DNA from: Flavihumibacter cheonanensis | GTDB taxonomy: Bacteria > Bacteroidota > Bacteroidia > Chitinophagales > Chitinophagaceae | DNA length: 64,000 nt | Direction of reading: 5' to 3' | Assembly: GCF_022352215.1 (NCBI RefSeq) | Contig: NZ_JAKRWF010000001.1 | Coordinates: 434,001 to 498,000 of the forward strand | Shown here: piece by piece, positions 17,682 to 26,074 of the stretch | Layout: each line of letters starts with the position of its first letter | Numbering within the stretch: the first letter of the stretch is position 1 | Translations under genes and position numbers: made by a program | The notes under the pieces: generated by a model | What the model was told of the DNA's origin: nothing | Databases searched by the model: none | The model's input: only the letters and a program-made list of their open reading frames with translations

Positions 17682-18780
17682 ATGACACAGGAACAATTGA
17701 AATCATTACGGGAACGGGTTACTGTTCTAAGGAGGTTTCTTTGACGTCGCTAATCGCGAAGCAAAGATCCAGCAGGATAAACAACTAACCCTGGCTCCTG
17801 GTTTTTGGGATGATAACCAGCGGGCCACTGCCATTTTAAAAGAAATCAAAGTTCACGAATACTGGTTCGAACTGTTTCATTCTGTTGAAACTGCGGTAGA
17901 AGATTTTGCCGTTTTGTTCGAATTCTGGAAAGCCGGTGAGGCTTCGGAAGAAGAAGCTCGTGAAGCCTACGACAAAGCGCTTGATAATATTGAAGAGGCA
18001 GAATTTAAGAGTACGCTTAATCAGCCCGAGGACGAACTTCCAGCGGTGGTTCAGATTAACAGTGGAGCCGGCGGAACCGAAAGCCAGGACTGGGCCCAGA
18101 TCCTTTCCCGTATGTACCGGATGTATGGTGAAAAGCAGGGGTGGACAGTTACTGAACTTGACTGGCAGGATGGAGACGGTGCCGGCATTAAAAGTGCCAC
18201 TTTCCAATTTGACGGTCCATTCGCATATGGTTTTCTAAAAGGAGAAAGCGGCGTTCATCGCCTGGTTCGGATATCACCGTTTGATTCCAATGCACGCCGT
18301 CATACTTCTTTTGCCTCGGTATTTGTTTACCCGCTGGTTGATGATACCATTGAAATTGAAGTAAAAGACAGTGAAGTGAAAATGGAAACTGCCCGTAGTG
18401 GTGGTGCCGGTGGGCAGAACGTAAACAAGGTGGAAACCAAAGTAATGTTGACGCACCTCCCAACTGGAATTGTAGTAATCTGTCAAACGGAGAGAACCCA
18501 GTTAGGTAACCGGGAGAAAGCCATGCAGATGCTGAAAAGCCGTTTGTATGAAGAAGAATTGAGAAGGAGAGAAGAAGCCAAAAATTCCACCAATGCCAGC
18601 AAGAAAAAAATTGAATGGGGCAGCCAGATAAGGAGTTATGTATTCCATCCATATAAAATGATTAAAGATCACCGGACTGATTTTGAAGTAGGTAACGTGC
18701 AGCCCGTGATGGACGGGGAACTGGATGGATTCATTAAAGCTTACCTGATGAGTCAGAAAGAAGAAGAACCTGCCAGCTAA
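17682..18780 (+). CDS. prfB: peptide chain release factor 2, with programmed +1 frameshift
   Basis: Recognises UGA and UAA stop codons and triggers peptide release. The 5' frame from ATG 17682 runs 20 codons to an in-frame TGA (17742-17744); the rest continues in the +1 frame from GAC at 17743, giving join(17682..17741, 17743..18780), 365 residues, exactly the RF2 size. The peptidyl-hydrolysis loop is [14 protein letters not shown] (GGQ) and the stop-codon-reading tripeptide is SPF in RISPFDSN. A caller that ignores the frameshift would start too late, near 17914. pruA follows after 16 bp. Confidence 0.97.
17730..17745 (+). promoter_or_regulatory. RF2 programmed +1 frameshift site
   Basis: AGGAGG (17730-17735), TTT, the slippery CTT (17739-17741), then TGA followed by C. 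This is the same layout and 3-base spacing as the E. coli site (AGGGGG-TAT-CTT-TGA-C). The internal Shine-Dalgarno is a perfect anti-SD match although start sites in this genome rarely have one. Confidence 0.95.
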
Positions 18781-18796
18781 CACAAAAACACATACT

Positions 18797-20428
18797 ATGA
18801 GTATTGGAACGTTTTCTTATCCATTACCCGTGAACGAGCCCGTATTAAATTATGCGCCCGGTTCACCGGAAAAGCTTCGCCAGAAAAAAGTGCTGGAGGA
18901 GCTCAAGAAAAAAGAAGCAGATATTCCCATGTATATTGGCGGAAGAGCGGTTCGTACCGGTAACAAGGTGGCGATCCATCCTCCACATGAAAGAGGGCAC
19001 GTGCTTGGCTATTTCCACCAGGGAGATAAAAAGCATGTACAGCAGGCCATTGATGCAGCACTCAAAGCGAAAGCTTCCTGGGAATCGATGAGTTGGGAAA
19101 ACCGTGCTGCTATCTTTTTGAAAGCGGCCGATCTGATTGCTACCAAATACCGTCCCTACCTGAATGGTACTACCATGCTGGGACAAAGTAAAAATATTTA
19201 CCAGGCAGAGATTGACAGTGCCTGCGAGATCATCGATTTTCTGCGCTTCAATGTTCATTTTTTGAGTGAGATATACAAACAGCAGCCTATCAGTTCTCCG
19301 GGTACACATAACCGTTTGGAATGGCGCCCCCTGGAAGGATTTGTACTGGCGATTACTCCATTTAACTTTACAGCTATTGGTGGTAACCTGCCAACATCTG
19401 CTGCGATGTGCGGAAATACAGTGGTTTGGAAGCCAGCTAACACGCAGGTGTATTCTGCGCAGATGTTCATGAAAATTCTGATGGAAGCTGGTTTGCCGGA
19501 TGGAGTCATCAATCTGATTTATGTTGATGGACCAACACTTGGAGAAGTGTGTTTTCAACACCGCGATTTTGCAGGCGTACATTTCACCGGATCCACTGGT
19601 GTATTTAATCAGATATGGACAACTGTTGGAGCCAATATCAATAAGTATAGAACCTATCCGCGAATCGTTGGTGAAACAGGTGGTAAAGATTTTGTACTGG
19701 CGCATCGTTCTGCGGATCCGGATGTGGTCGCAACTGCCCTGGCAAGAGGGGCTTTTGAATTCCAGGGACAAAAATGTTCGGCAGCTTCAAGAGCTTACCT
19801 GCCTTCCAATATGGCGGATGCTGTAAAGCGTAAACTGATTGCGCAGATTGAAAGCATGAAAATGGGTAGTGTCGAAGATTTCAGCAATTTCATAAATGCC
19901 GTAATTGACGAGAAGAGCTATGATAAGCTGAAAAAATATATAGATAATGCGAAGAAAGACCGGAAAGCAAAAATTCTGGTGGGTGGCAATTGCGATAAAC
20001 GCAAAGGATTTTTTATTGAGCCAACCGTTATAGAAGTGCGTGATCCGAAATATATAACCATGTGTGAAGAACTGTTTGGACCTGTTCTTACCATATATAC
20101 ATATGATGCGGATCAGTTTGAGAAGGCGTTGACTCTTGTGGATACAACATCCGATTATGCATTAACTGGTTCTATTATTGCGCAGGACAGAGCAGCTGTT
20201 GAATTGGCGGTGAACCGGTTGAGAAATGCTGCAGGTAATTTTTATATCAATGATAAACCAACCGGCGCAGTTGTGGGGCAACAACCTTTTGGTGGTGCAC
20301 GCTCCAGTGGAACGAATGATAAAGCCGGTTCCATGCTAAACCTCTATCGTTGGTTAAGTGCAAGAACTATCAAGGAGACCTTTAATCCTCCTACAGATTA
20401 TCGGTATCCTTTTTTACAAGAGAGTTGA
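18797..20428 (+). CDS. pruA: L-glutamate gamma-semialdehyde (P5C) dehydrogenase
   Basis: Oxidises glutamate-5-semialdehyde to glutamate with NAD+, the second step of proline catabolism. 543 residues, the monofunctional form without the PutA proline dehydrogenase domain. Aldehyde dehydrogenase landmarks: AITPFNFTAIGGNL, VVWKPANT, VGETGGKD with the general-base Glu, FQGQKCSAASR with the catalytic Cys near residue 327, and CEELFGPVLT. Lies 16 bp after prfB and ends at a strong terminator, so it may be read from the prfB promoter. Confidence 0.95.
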   Translation: MSIGTFSYPLPVNEPVLNYAPGSPEKLRQKKVLEELKKKEADIPMYIGGRAVRTGNKVAIHPPHERGHVLGYFHQGDKKHVQQAIDAALKAKASWESMSWENRAAIFLKAADLIATKYRPYLNGTTMLGQSKNIYQAEIDSACEIIDFLRFNVHFLSEIYKQQPISSPGTHNRLEWRPLEGFVLAITPFNFTAIGGNLPTSAAMCGNTVVWKPANTQVYSAQMFMKILMEAGLPDGVINLIYVDGPTLGEVCFQHRDFAGVHFTGSTGVFNQIWTTVGANINKYRTYPRIVGETGGKDFVLAHRSADPDVVATALARGAFEFQGQKCSAASRAYLPSNMADAVKRKLIAQIESMKMGSVEDFSNFINAVIDEKSYDKLKKYIDNAKKDRKAKILVGGNCDKRKGFFIEPTVIEVRDPKYITMCEELFGPVLTIYTYDADQFEKALTLVDTTSDYALTGSIIAQDRAAVELAVNRLRNAAGNFYINDKPTGAVVGQQPFGGARSSGTNDKAGSMLNLYRWLSARTIKETFNPPTDYRYPFLQES

Positions 20429-20449
20429 TTTCTCAATTATTAATTTGAT

Positions 20450-20481
20450 CCGGCTGCTGTTACAGGCAGCCGGTTTTTTTT
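20450..20481 (+). terminator. intrinsic terminator after pruA
   Basis: CCGGCTGC / GCAGCCGG 8-bp perfect stem, 8-base loop, then eight T residues, 22 bp after the pruA stop. Confidence 0.9.
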
Positions 20482-20520
20482 AACGGTGTTGAAGCCTTAT
20501 TTTAGCGTAAAATTGAGCGA

Positions 20521-21042
20521 GTGAAAACCATACTCAGCGAAGATCAGATCATTTTAACGGTGAAAAGACTGAGTCATCAGATTTTGGAGAACTGTCAGGA
20601 TTTGAGCAAAACCTGTATCATCGGGATCCAGCCGAGGGGTAAATGGTTGAGCGACCGGATCATTCGGGAAATCCGGTTGATATCGCCGGCTTCATCAGTT
20701 TCATACGGAATCCTGGATATAACCTTTTACCGGGATGATGTGCGCAATGAGTTGCGCCTCGCCAATGAAACAGATATTCCTTTTTCCATTGAAGATAAAC
20801 AGGTGATCCTGGTGGATGACGTATTGTATACTGGTCGCACGATCCGTGCCGCCCTGGATGCACTCCTGGATTTCGGTCGCCCGGCCAAAGTGGAACTCTG
20901 CGTTTTGATTGATCGGAGGTTTAGTCGCGAGTTGCCCATCCAGCCCGATTATGTAGGCAAATCCATAGACTCCATCATTACTGAAAGGGTGAAAGTTGGC
21001 TGGAAGGAAAATGAAGGAAAGGATGAAGTGGTATTACTCTAA
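20521..21042 (+). CDS. pyrR: PyrR: pyrimidine operon attenuation regulator / uracil phosphoribosyltransferase
   Basis: 173 residues from a GTG start (no ATG fits). The PRPP-binding loop VILVDDVLYTGRTIRAAL lies at residues ~96-113, and the protein has the YGILDITFYRDD segment typical of PyrR. In Gram-positive bacteria PyrR binds pyr mRNA to favour termination and also makes UMP from uracil. It sits directly before pyrB, which fits the role, but no PyrR-binding loop or attenuator is visible before pyrB, so in this organism it may act only as a phosphoribosyltransferase or on another leader. Confidence 0.9.
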   Translation: MKTILSEDQIILTVKRLSHQILENCQDLSKTCIIGIQPRGKWLSDRIIREIRLISPASSVSYGILDITFYRDDVRNELRLANETDIPFSIEDKQVILVDDVLYTGRTIRAALDALLDFGRPAKVELCVLIDRRFSRELPIQPDYVGKSIDSIITERVKVGWKENEGKDEVVLL

Positions 21043-21046
21043 CAAT

Positions 21047-21054
21047 TAACTTTG
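21047..21054 (+). promoter_or_regulatory. -7 box TAACTTTG of pyrB, 7 bp before the ATG
   Basis: TAACTTTG fits TAnnTTTG and overlaps the short pyrR-pyrB gap; only CACCCTA separates it from the ATG at 21062, predicting a leaderless pyrB transcript. Confidence 0.45.
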
Positions 21055-21061
21055 CACCCTA

Positions 21062-22000
21062 ATGCAACTAAGTACAAAACATCTGCTGGGCATTAGAGAG
21101 CTGGTTCCACGGGACATTCAATTGATTTTAGATACGGCAACCCAATTCAAGGAAGTTTTACAGCGACCGATTAAAAAAGTACCCTCGTTGCGCGATGTAA
21201 CGATTGTTAATCTTTTTTACGAAAACTCCACGCGGACAAGAATTTCATTCGAGTTGGCCGAGAAACGCCTGAGCGCGGATACCATTAATTTTTCTGCGAG
21301 TGGTTCTTCGGTATCCAAGGGGGAGACCCTGCTGGATACAGTGAACAATATCCTGAGCATGAAAGTGGATATGGTAGTGATGCGACACAGCGCGAGCGGT
21401 GCACCGCATTTCCTCGCCAAACATATTCCTGCTGCTATTGTGAATGCAGGGGATGGTATCAACGAACATCCGACACAGGCATTGCTGGATGCTTTTTCCA
21501 TTCGGGAAAAACTGGGGACCCTCGAGGGTAAAAAAATTGCCATCATCGGTGATATTATGCATTCCAGAGTGGCCCTCAGTAATTTATACCTTTTGAAAAA
21601 AATGGGTGCGGAAGTAATGGTTGCCGGTCCGCCCACCCTGATCCCCACCTATTTGAAAGAAGCCTTTGATGTACGGGTGGAATATAACCTGCAGAAAGCA
21701 CTGGAATGGTGCGATGTTGCCAATGTATTGCGCATCCAGTTAGAGCGGCAGAACCAGGTATTGTTCAGTTCACTTCGGGAATACAACCTCGCTTATGGCG
21801 TAAAAAAATCATTGTTGGACCGTTTGGATAAAGAGATAATCGTTATGCATCCCGGACCGATAAACAGAGGCGTTGAACTGGACAGCGATGTAGCAGACAG
21901 TAAACAATCCATCATTCTGCAACAGGTAGAAAATGGAGTAGCCGTTCGGATGGCTGTACTTTACCTGCTCGCGGGAAGGGGAGAATCACAAAATAATTAA
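21062..22000 (+). CDS. pyrB: aspartate carbamoyltransferase catalytic subunit
   Basis: Condenses carbamoyl phosphate with aspartate, the committed step of pyrimidine synthesis. 312 residues with the carbamoyl-phosphate motif STRTRISFE (near 55), MRHSASGAPH, HPTQALLDAF (near 136) and MHPGPINRGVE. No pyrI regulatory subunit follows. It begins 19 bp after pyrR and is followed after 5 bp by coaD. Confidence 0.97.
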   Translation: MQLSTKHLLGIRELVPRDIQLILDTATQFKEVLQRPIKKVPSLRDVTIVNLFYENSTRTRISFELAEKRLSADTINFSASGSSVSKGETLLDTVNNILSMKVDMVVMRHSASGAPHFLAKHIPAAIVNAGDGINEHPTQALLDAFSIREKLGTLEGKKIAIIGDIMHSRVALSNLYLLKKMGAEVMVAGPPTLIPTYLKEAFDVRVEYNLQKALEWCDVANVLRIQLERQNQVLFSSLREYNLAYGVKKSLLDRLDKEIIVMHPGPINRGVELDSDVADSKQSIILQQVENGVAVRMAVLYLLAGRGESQNN

Positions 22001-22005
22001 TCAAC

Positions 22006-22479
22006 ATGAAGATCTGCCTCTTTCCCGGAACATTTGATCCCATAACACTGGGTCATGTGGATATTGTAACGAGAGCCTTGCCGTTATTTGATAAAATCAT
22101 CATTGGTGTGGGCCTGAATGCTGCCAAAGCGCCGATGTTTTCAGCGGAGCAAAGACTATTGTGGATTAAAGAGATTTTCAAACATGAACCGAAGGTCGAA
22201 GGGGCCTCTTATGAGGGCCTGACCGTAAAGTTTTGCCAGGAGATCGGGGCCAACTTTATATTAAGAGGTATACGATATGTAAGCGATTTTGAATATGAAA
22301 AAACTATCGCTGACGCGAACCGTACCCTGGATAAAAATATTGAAACCATTTTTCTGACGGGAGAACCTAAATATACATCGGTAGCTTCTACGATTGTGCG
22401 GGATATCATCCGTAACAACGGCGATGCCTCTCCCTTTATACCAGCTGCAGTATTTAACAGTTTACAACAAAACAGTTGA
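22006..22479 (+). CDS. coaD: pantetheine-phosphate adenylyltransferase
   Basis: Transfers AMP from ATP to 4'-phosphopantetheine, the penultimate step of coenzyme A synthesis. 157 residues with the nucleotidyltransferase motif FPGTFDPITLGHVD (residues 6-19), the RGIRYVSDFEYE segment and the SVASTIVRDI (ISSTxxR-like) loop near 125-135. In line with pyrB (5 bp) and the hotdog gene (2 bp). Confidence 0.97.
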   Translation: MKICLFPGTFDPITLGHVDIVTRALPLFDKIIIGVGLNAAKAPMFSAEQRLLWIKEIFKHEPKVEGASYEGLTVKFCQEIGANFILRGIRYVSDFEYEKTIADANRTLDKNIETIFLTGEPKYTSVASTIVRDIIRNNGDASPFIPAAVFNSLQQNS

Positions 22480-22481
22480 GC

Positions 22482-22916
22482 ATGCCTGTTATATGGTTTA
22501 AACCTGAACTGCGCCTTGCTGATTTGTTGCCGCTTGGCCAGGGTACGATGGGTGAACACCTGGGTATTGAGTGGATGGAGCTTGGTGAAGACTTTATCAA
22601 AGCGCGGATGCCTGTTGACCATCGAACCAAACAGCCTTATGGTTTGCTTCATGGCGGTGCCTCTGTTGCACTGGCGGAAACCCTGGGCAGTGTAGGTGCT
22701 GCATTATCAGTTGATCCTTCCCGTTATATAGCAGTCGGAATGGAAATCAATGCGAATCATATACGATCCGTACGCGATGGATTTGTAGTTGGTACAACCC
22801 GTCCGGTTCACAGGGGTTCAACAACACAGGTATGGGAAATCCGGATTGAAGACGAGCGAGGTAAGTTGGTCTGCATCAGTCGACTTACAGTTGCCATCCG
22901 GAAAATCACGGGTTAA
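22482..22916 (+). CDS. hotdog-fold acyl-CoA thioesterase (PaaI/MenI-like)
   Basis: 144 residues, single hotdog domain. The ATG at 22482 is used; a TTG two codons earlier overlaps the coaD stop. The helix motif LLHGGASVALAETLGS (HGG near residues 57-60, catalytic Glu in AETLGS) is that of PaaI/YdiI thioesterases. It follows coaD by 2 bp, which fits a role in CoA-thioester turnover. A MenI-like role (DHNA-CoA hydrolysis) is unlikely here, because mqnE points to the futalosine menaquinone route. The 3' end overlaps the convergent NUDIX gene by 11 bp. Confidence 0.85.
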   Translation: MPVIWFKPELRLADLLPLGQGTMGEHLGIEWMELGEDFIKARMPVDHRTKQPYGLLHGGASVALAETLGSVGAALSVDPSRYIAVGMEINANHIRSVRDGFVVGTTRPVHRGSTTQVWEIRIEDERGKLVCISRLTVAIRKITG

Positions 22917-23529
22917 GTTTTTCAAGCACATCCAGGATGGAAGGGAAACTGTTTGCTTTGATCTTTTCCCACTGATCAGTGGCCAGCCAGTTGATTTCGG
23001 TGATCTGTTCTTCCTGTTGCGGGATAAGTTGCTGTGCTCCCCCTGCCTTCATTTCATACCAATAGGATTCTTTCAATATATGTTTGCCACTTTCATGGTA
23101 GGTATGATAGGTGGTAAGCAAATGGCGAATCAGGTGGGGCGATTTTATGCCGGTTTCCTCTTCTACTTCCCTGACAGCGCATTCCTCAATGGTTTCTCCA
23201 TCGTCTAATTTTCCTTTGGGCAAATCCCATTTACCCCGACGAAAAATAAAGAGCAACTCCTTCTGATCGTTCCAAACGGCACCCCCTCCGGCTTTTAGTA
23301 CGGTAAATTTTTTCCAGAATGTATGTTGGAGGGAAGCAAGGTCGGAGTGCAGCAGGATACCTGCCTGAAATTTCGACAATTCAATTTCATGAATCAGGGA
23401 TCTTATCGCCGGGTTACTGTTTTCTTCGAGAAAAATAACATCATCCCGGTGCAACAGGGGCTCCAGCTCAGCGCTTATCGAATCACACAAAAAAACAGGT
23501 TTATTCCCGAAATAGATTTTGATGTACAT
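22906..23529 (-). CDS. NUDIX hydrolase
   Basis: 207 residues. The NUDIX box spans residues ~106-128 (GKLDDGETIEEC...REVEEETG) and keeps every consensus position of Gx5Ex7REUxEExGU. The ~75 residues before it form a separate N-terminal region without a recognised family. Substrate unknown; house-cleaning of oxidised or dinucleotide polyphosphate nucleotides is the family theme. Convergent with and overlapping the hotdog thioesterase gene, and divergent from pyrE. Confidence 0.85.
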   Translation of the reverse strand: MYIKIYFGNKPVFLCDSISAELEPLLHRDDVIFLEENSNPAIRSLIHEIELSKFQAGILLHSDLASLQHTFWKKFTVLKAGGGAVWNDQKELLFIFRRGKWDLPKGKLDDGETIEECAVREVEEETGIKSPHLIRHLLTTYHTYHESGKHILKESYWYEMKAGGAQQLIPQQEEQITEINWLATDQWEKIKANSFPSILDVLEKLNP

Positions 23530-23612
23530 AACTTTACAGGTCAGGCAGGTTTAGCTCGTCCAAATATAATCAGATCATTGAACCAAGCCTGACTGACACC
23601 TAAATAGTTGAC

Positions 23613-24251
23613 ATGAAATCAAATGAAAAGGCGATAGCCGAGAAATTGTTACAGACAAATGCCGTTCGATTGAGTCCGGAGCAGCCCTTTACCTGGGCAA
23701 GCGGTTGGAAAAGCCCGATTTACTGCGATAACAGGAAGGTATTGTCATTTCCTTATATCCGGGATTTTATCAAGTCTGAAATGTGCAACCTGATATTCGA
23801 ACGTTATCCGGATGCGGATATGCTGGCAGGCGTGGCAACAGCAGGGATTGCCTGGGGAGCGATGGCAGCAGATCAATTGAAGCTACCTTATATCTATGTT
23901 CGTCCCAAGCCGAAAGAACACGGGCTGGGAAACCAGATTGAGGGGGCTTATGAACCCGGACAAAAAGTTGTGGTAATTGAAGACCTGATTTCTACCGGTA
24001 AGAGTAGTTTGCAGGTTGTGGATGTGTTGAAAGCAGCCGGACTGGAAGTGCAGGGGATGGTTTCTATTTTCACTTATGGATTTCCGGTAGCTGATGAAGC
24101 GTTTGCAAAGGCGGGTGTTCCTTTTCAATCGCTCACAAATTATAATCAACTGATCAGCCTGGCACTGGAAAAGGGAATGTTTGACCGGCAGTTAGAGCCG
24201 ATACTGTTAAAATGGAGAGAAGATCCCGCAAACTGGACAGGAGTTTTGTAA
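23613..24251 (+). CDS. pyrE: orotate phosphoribosyltransferase
   Basis: Makes orotidine 5'-phosphate from orotate and PRPP. 212 residues; the PRPP loop is VVVIEDLISTGKSS near residue 119, and YVRPKPKEHGLGNQIEG is the flexible catalytic loop region. It stands on its own promoter region, 1.6 kb from the pyrR-pyrB cluster. Confidence 0.95.
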   Translation: MKSNEKAIAEKLLQTNAVRLSPEQPFTWASGWKSPIYCDNRKVLSFPYIRDFIKSEMCNLIFERYPDADMLAGVATAGIAWGAMAADQLKLPYIYVRPKPKEHGLGNQIEGAYEPGQKVVVIEDLISTGKSSLQVVDVLKAAGLEVQGMVSIFTYGFPVADEAFAKAGVPFQSLTNYNQLISLALEKGMFDRQLEPILLKWREDPANWTGVL

Positions 24252-24275
24252 ATTAGTACAATTAAAAAATCGCAT

Positions 24276-24641
24276 ATGAAAAAACTATCCGTATTGCTGA
24301 TATTCCTTTTTGGTATTTCAGCCGGGCTTCTGGCTCAGTCCAAAAAAGCGATCCAGACTGTAACTATCAAAACCCCTAGCGTGCAGTGTGAAAGCTGCAA
24401 AAAGAAAATTGAATCCTTCCTGGCAAGGGAAGAGGGAGTTGAAAAATCAGTAGTGGATTTTAAACGCAAGACTACCAAAGTCACTTTTTATACGGATCGC
24501 ACCAATATCGAGAACATCAAAACAGCGATTGCAAATGCCGGGTATGATGCCGATGATGTGACCGCAAATGAGGAGTCTTATCAAAAATTACCCAAGTGCT
24601 GTAAGAAACCTGAAGATGGTGGTGGTATGAAAAAACAGTAG
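24276..24641 (+). CDS. exported heavy-metal-associated (HMA) domain protein
   Basis: 121 residues: signal peptide (MKKLSVLLIFLFGISAGLLAQ) and one ferredoxin-like HMA domain with the metal-binding CESC (C38, C41) in SVQCESCKKKIE and the GVEKSVVDFKRKTTKV strand. A second cysteine pair (KCCKK) lies in the C-terminal tail. Probably a periplasmic copper- or other soft-metal-binding protein; no metal ATPase is next to it. Ends at a strong terminator. Confidence 0.85.
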   Translation: MKKLSVLLIFLFGISAGLLAQSKKAIQTVTIKTPSVQCESCKKKIESFLAREEGVEKSVVDFKRKTTKVTFYTDRTNIENIKTAIANAGYDADDVTANEESYQKLPKCCKKPEDGGGMKKQ

Positions 24642-24661
24642 ATAGAATTGATTTTAATATG

Positions 24662-24691
24662 TCCGGTTCCATTTGGAACCGGATTTTTTTT
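24662..24691 (+). terminator. intrinsic terminator after the HMA gene
   Basis: TCCGGTTCC / GGAACCGGA perfect 9-bp stem with an ATTT loop, followed by eight T residues, 20 bp after the stop codon. Confidence 0.93.
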
Positions 24692-24695
24692 GCCT

Positions 24696-24708
24696 CACCG
24701 GTCGGGTG
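24696..24708 (-). repeat. post-stop element CACCCGACCGGTG (copy 1)
   Basis: On the minus strand CACCCGACCGGTG begins 4 bp after the TAA of the LEA-like lipoprotein gene. CACC/GGTG can pair as a short hairpin. It is identical to the copies near 31350 and 54455. Confidence 0.8.
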
Positions 24709-24712
24709 GGAA

Positions 24713-25186
24713 TTACCATTCGATTTTTTGTTTGCCCTGGTAGTTGACCGGAATATTCATAAAGAAGCCGGATCGTCCCATCCGGATGGTGCCATTCACT
24801 TTTACATCCAGTTCATCATTCATTAGCAAACTCATGGCATTACCAAGCAACTGCTTCATATTAACCTTCATTTGGACAGGTACATAAAAAGTATCCTTTT
24901 TCGGAATCCGGATCAAGGTGTCCAAAACGGTATTGCCAACTGGCCGGTCATTTATGGCAATTGCAAGGTCAGCTCTCCGAAACTGCAATTCATAATTATT
25001 AGGATTGAAGTATTTCAAATCTGCCGAAACGACAGTTTCCTTCATTCCAATTCTTCCCAAACTAAAATTTTCCAATGCCTGATATTCCGGGATCTCGGGT
25101 TGCCTGCATGCTGTAATACTTAGAAAGGAGAGAAGCAGAAAAGCTATCAGAGGCGATTTAACGCCGGTTTTTATTGTTGGTAACAT
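24713..25186 (-). CDS. LEA type 2 (WHy-domain-like) lipoprotein
   Basis: 157 residues: lipoprotein signal with SITAC (C27) and a single beta-sandwich of the LEA14/WHy type, seen in VSADLKYFNPNNYELQFRRADLAI and the ELDVKVNGTIRMG strand pair. Such domains occur in stress-related envelope proteins, but the bacterial role is not known. No partner gene is close by. Confidence 0.75.
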   Translation of the reverse strand: MLPTIKTGVKSPLIAFLLLSFLSITACRQPEIPEYQALENFSLGRIGMKETVVSADLKYFNPNNYELQFRRADLAIAINDRPVGNTVLDTLIRIPKKDTFYVPVQMKVNMKQLLGNAMSLLMNDELDVKVNGTIRMGRSGFFMNIPVNYQGKQKIEW

Positions 25187-25466
25187 TTATCAGCAAAATA
25201 GGGGATTTGCCGTTTATGCGCAAATTCAATTGAATGAATTAACCTATCTTTATTACCAAAAATATTGGTATCAAACCAATCTAATTACAAATTAAACAAA
25301 GGTAGTAAGCGCTATTATTATTAGCTTAAAATAAAATTATTAAATAATTGGTTTACAGTTAATTGTAAGAAATGTTTCATTATTATAAAAGGTTATAAAT
25401 AATTATATAACTTGGATCGCATCAAAAAAATATGAAAATTTACAATTGTATTATTAATTTTTCAAT
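25187..25466. other. AT-rich intergenic region
   Basis: 280 bp, clearly richer in A and T than its surroundings, between two divergent genes. It holds no open reading frame of note and no clear TAnnTTTG box. A small hairpin ATTGGT/ACCAAT lies at 25264-25280. It may hold an upstream promoter element or simply be relaxed sequence. Confidence 0.5.
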
Positions 25467-26072
25467 ATGAGTTCATTAAAGATTGATTTACAATATTTTG
25501 CAAACGTTAACTGGTATAAAAAAGTTTATAATTATAAATATGTATATTTATCATCATGTGATATGCATACTAAAATGAGTTTTCGTAACCGTACTATGAT
25601 TGCGGGAGCCACCGGACCACTCCGTTTATCTGTTCCGATTGTTGATGGAAGGAATGAACGACAATTTTATAAGGAGGTAAAAACGGTGGATGGAAGATGG
25701 AGGATGGAACATTTCAGGGCGATTGTTTCCTGTTATAATCGTTCGCCCTGGTTTGAATACTATCGAGACGAAATGGCAGAGTTATTTCAGCGCCCCTTTG
25801 AGTACCTGTTCGATTGGAATTTGCATTGCCATGAGTGGGTAGTAAAAAAGTTGGGCTTAGGTAATTCCTTTTTAATCACGAACGGGGATGAGATAATCGC
25901 GGGTGATTATGTAACTGCGGTTAATGAATTCGCACCCGGTGCACAATCCAGCCAGGTTAAAACACCTGTTTACACGCAGGTATTCCAGGAAAAAACCGGC
26001 TTTATTGCCGGTTTATCCATACTTGATCTGTTATTTTGTGAAGGGCCTTCGGCTGCTGAATGGTTAAAGTAG
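25467..26072 (+). CDS. WbqC-like family protein
   Basis: 201 residues matching the WbqC-like family: N-terminal DLQYFANVNWYKKV, an SFRNRTMIAGATGPLRLSVPI segment, and WRMEHFRAIVSCYNRSPWFEYY. Members are often found near surface-polysaccharide genes, but their activity is not established. The first ~30 codons are strongly A/T-rich, continuing the composition of the upstream gap. Ends 2 bp from the stop of the convergent M56 gene. Confidence 0.8.
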   Translation: MSSLKIDLQYFANVNWYKKVYNYKYVYLSSCDMHTKMSFRNRTMIAGATGPLRLSVPIVDGRNERQFYKEVKTVDGRWRMEHFRAIVSCYNRSPWFEYYRDEMAELFQRPFEYLFDWNLHCHEWVVKKLGLGNSFLITNGDEIIAGDYVTAVNEFAPGAQSSQVKTPVYTQVFQEKTGFIAGLSILDLLFCEGPSAAEWLK

Positions 26073-26074
26073 TC

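Noticed and set aside
17914-18780. Shorter release-factor-like gene starting at 17914
   Set aside because: It is the tail of prfB after the programmed frameshift; the start lies within the conserved N-terminal domain.
18863-19771. 302-codon open frame on the minus strand
   Set aside because: Antisense to pruA; the product is rich in Ser, Cys and His without any family pattern, typical of a mirror frame.
23540-23593. GTCAGGC ... GCCTGAC inverted repeat between the NUDIX gene and pyrE
   Set aside because: Only 7 bp per arm with a 40-bp gap; such pairs arise readily by chance and no regulator is suggested.
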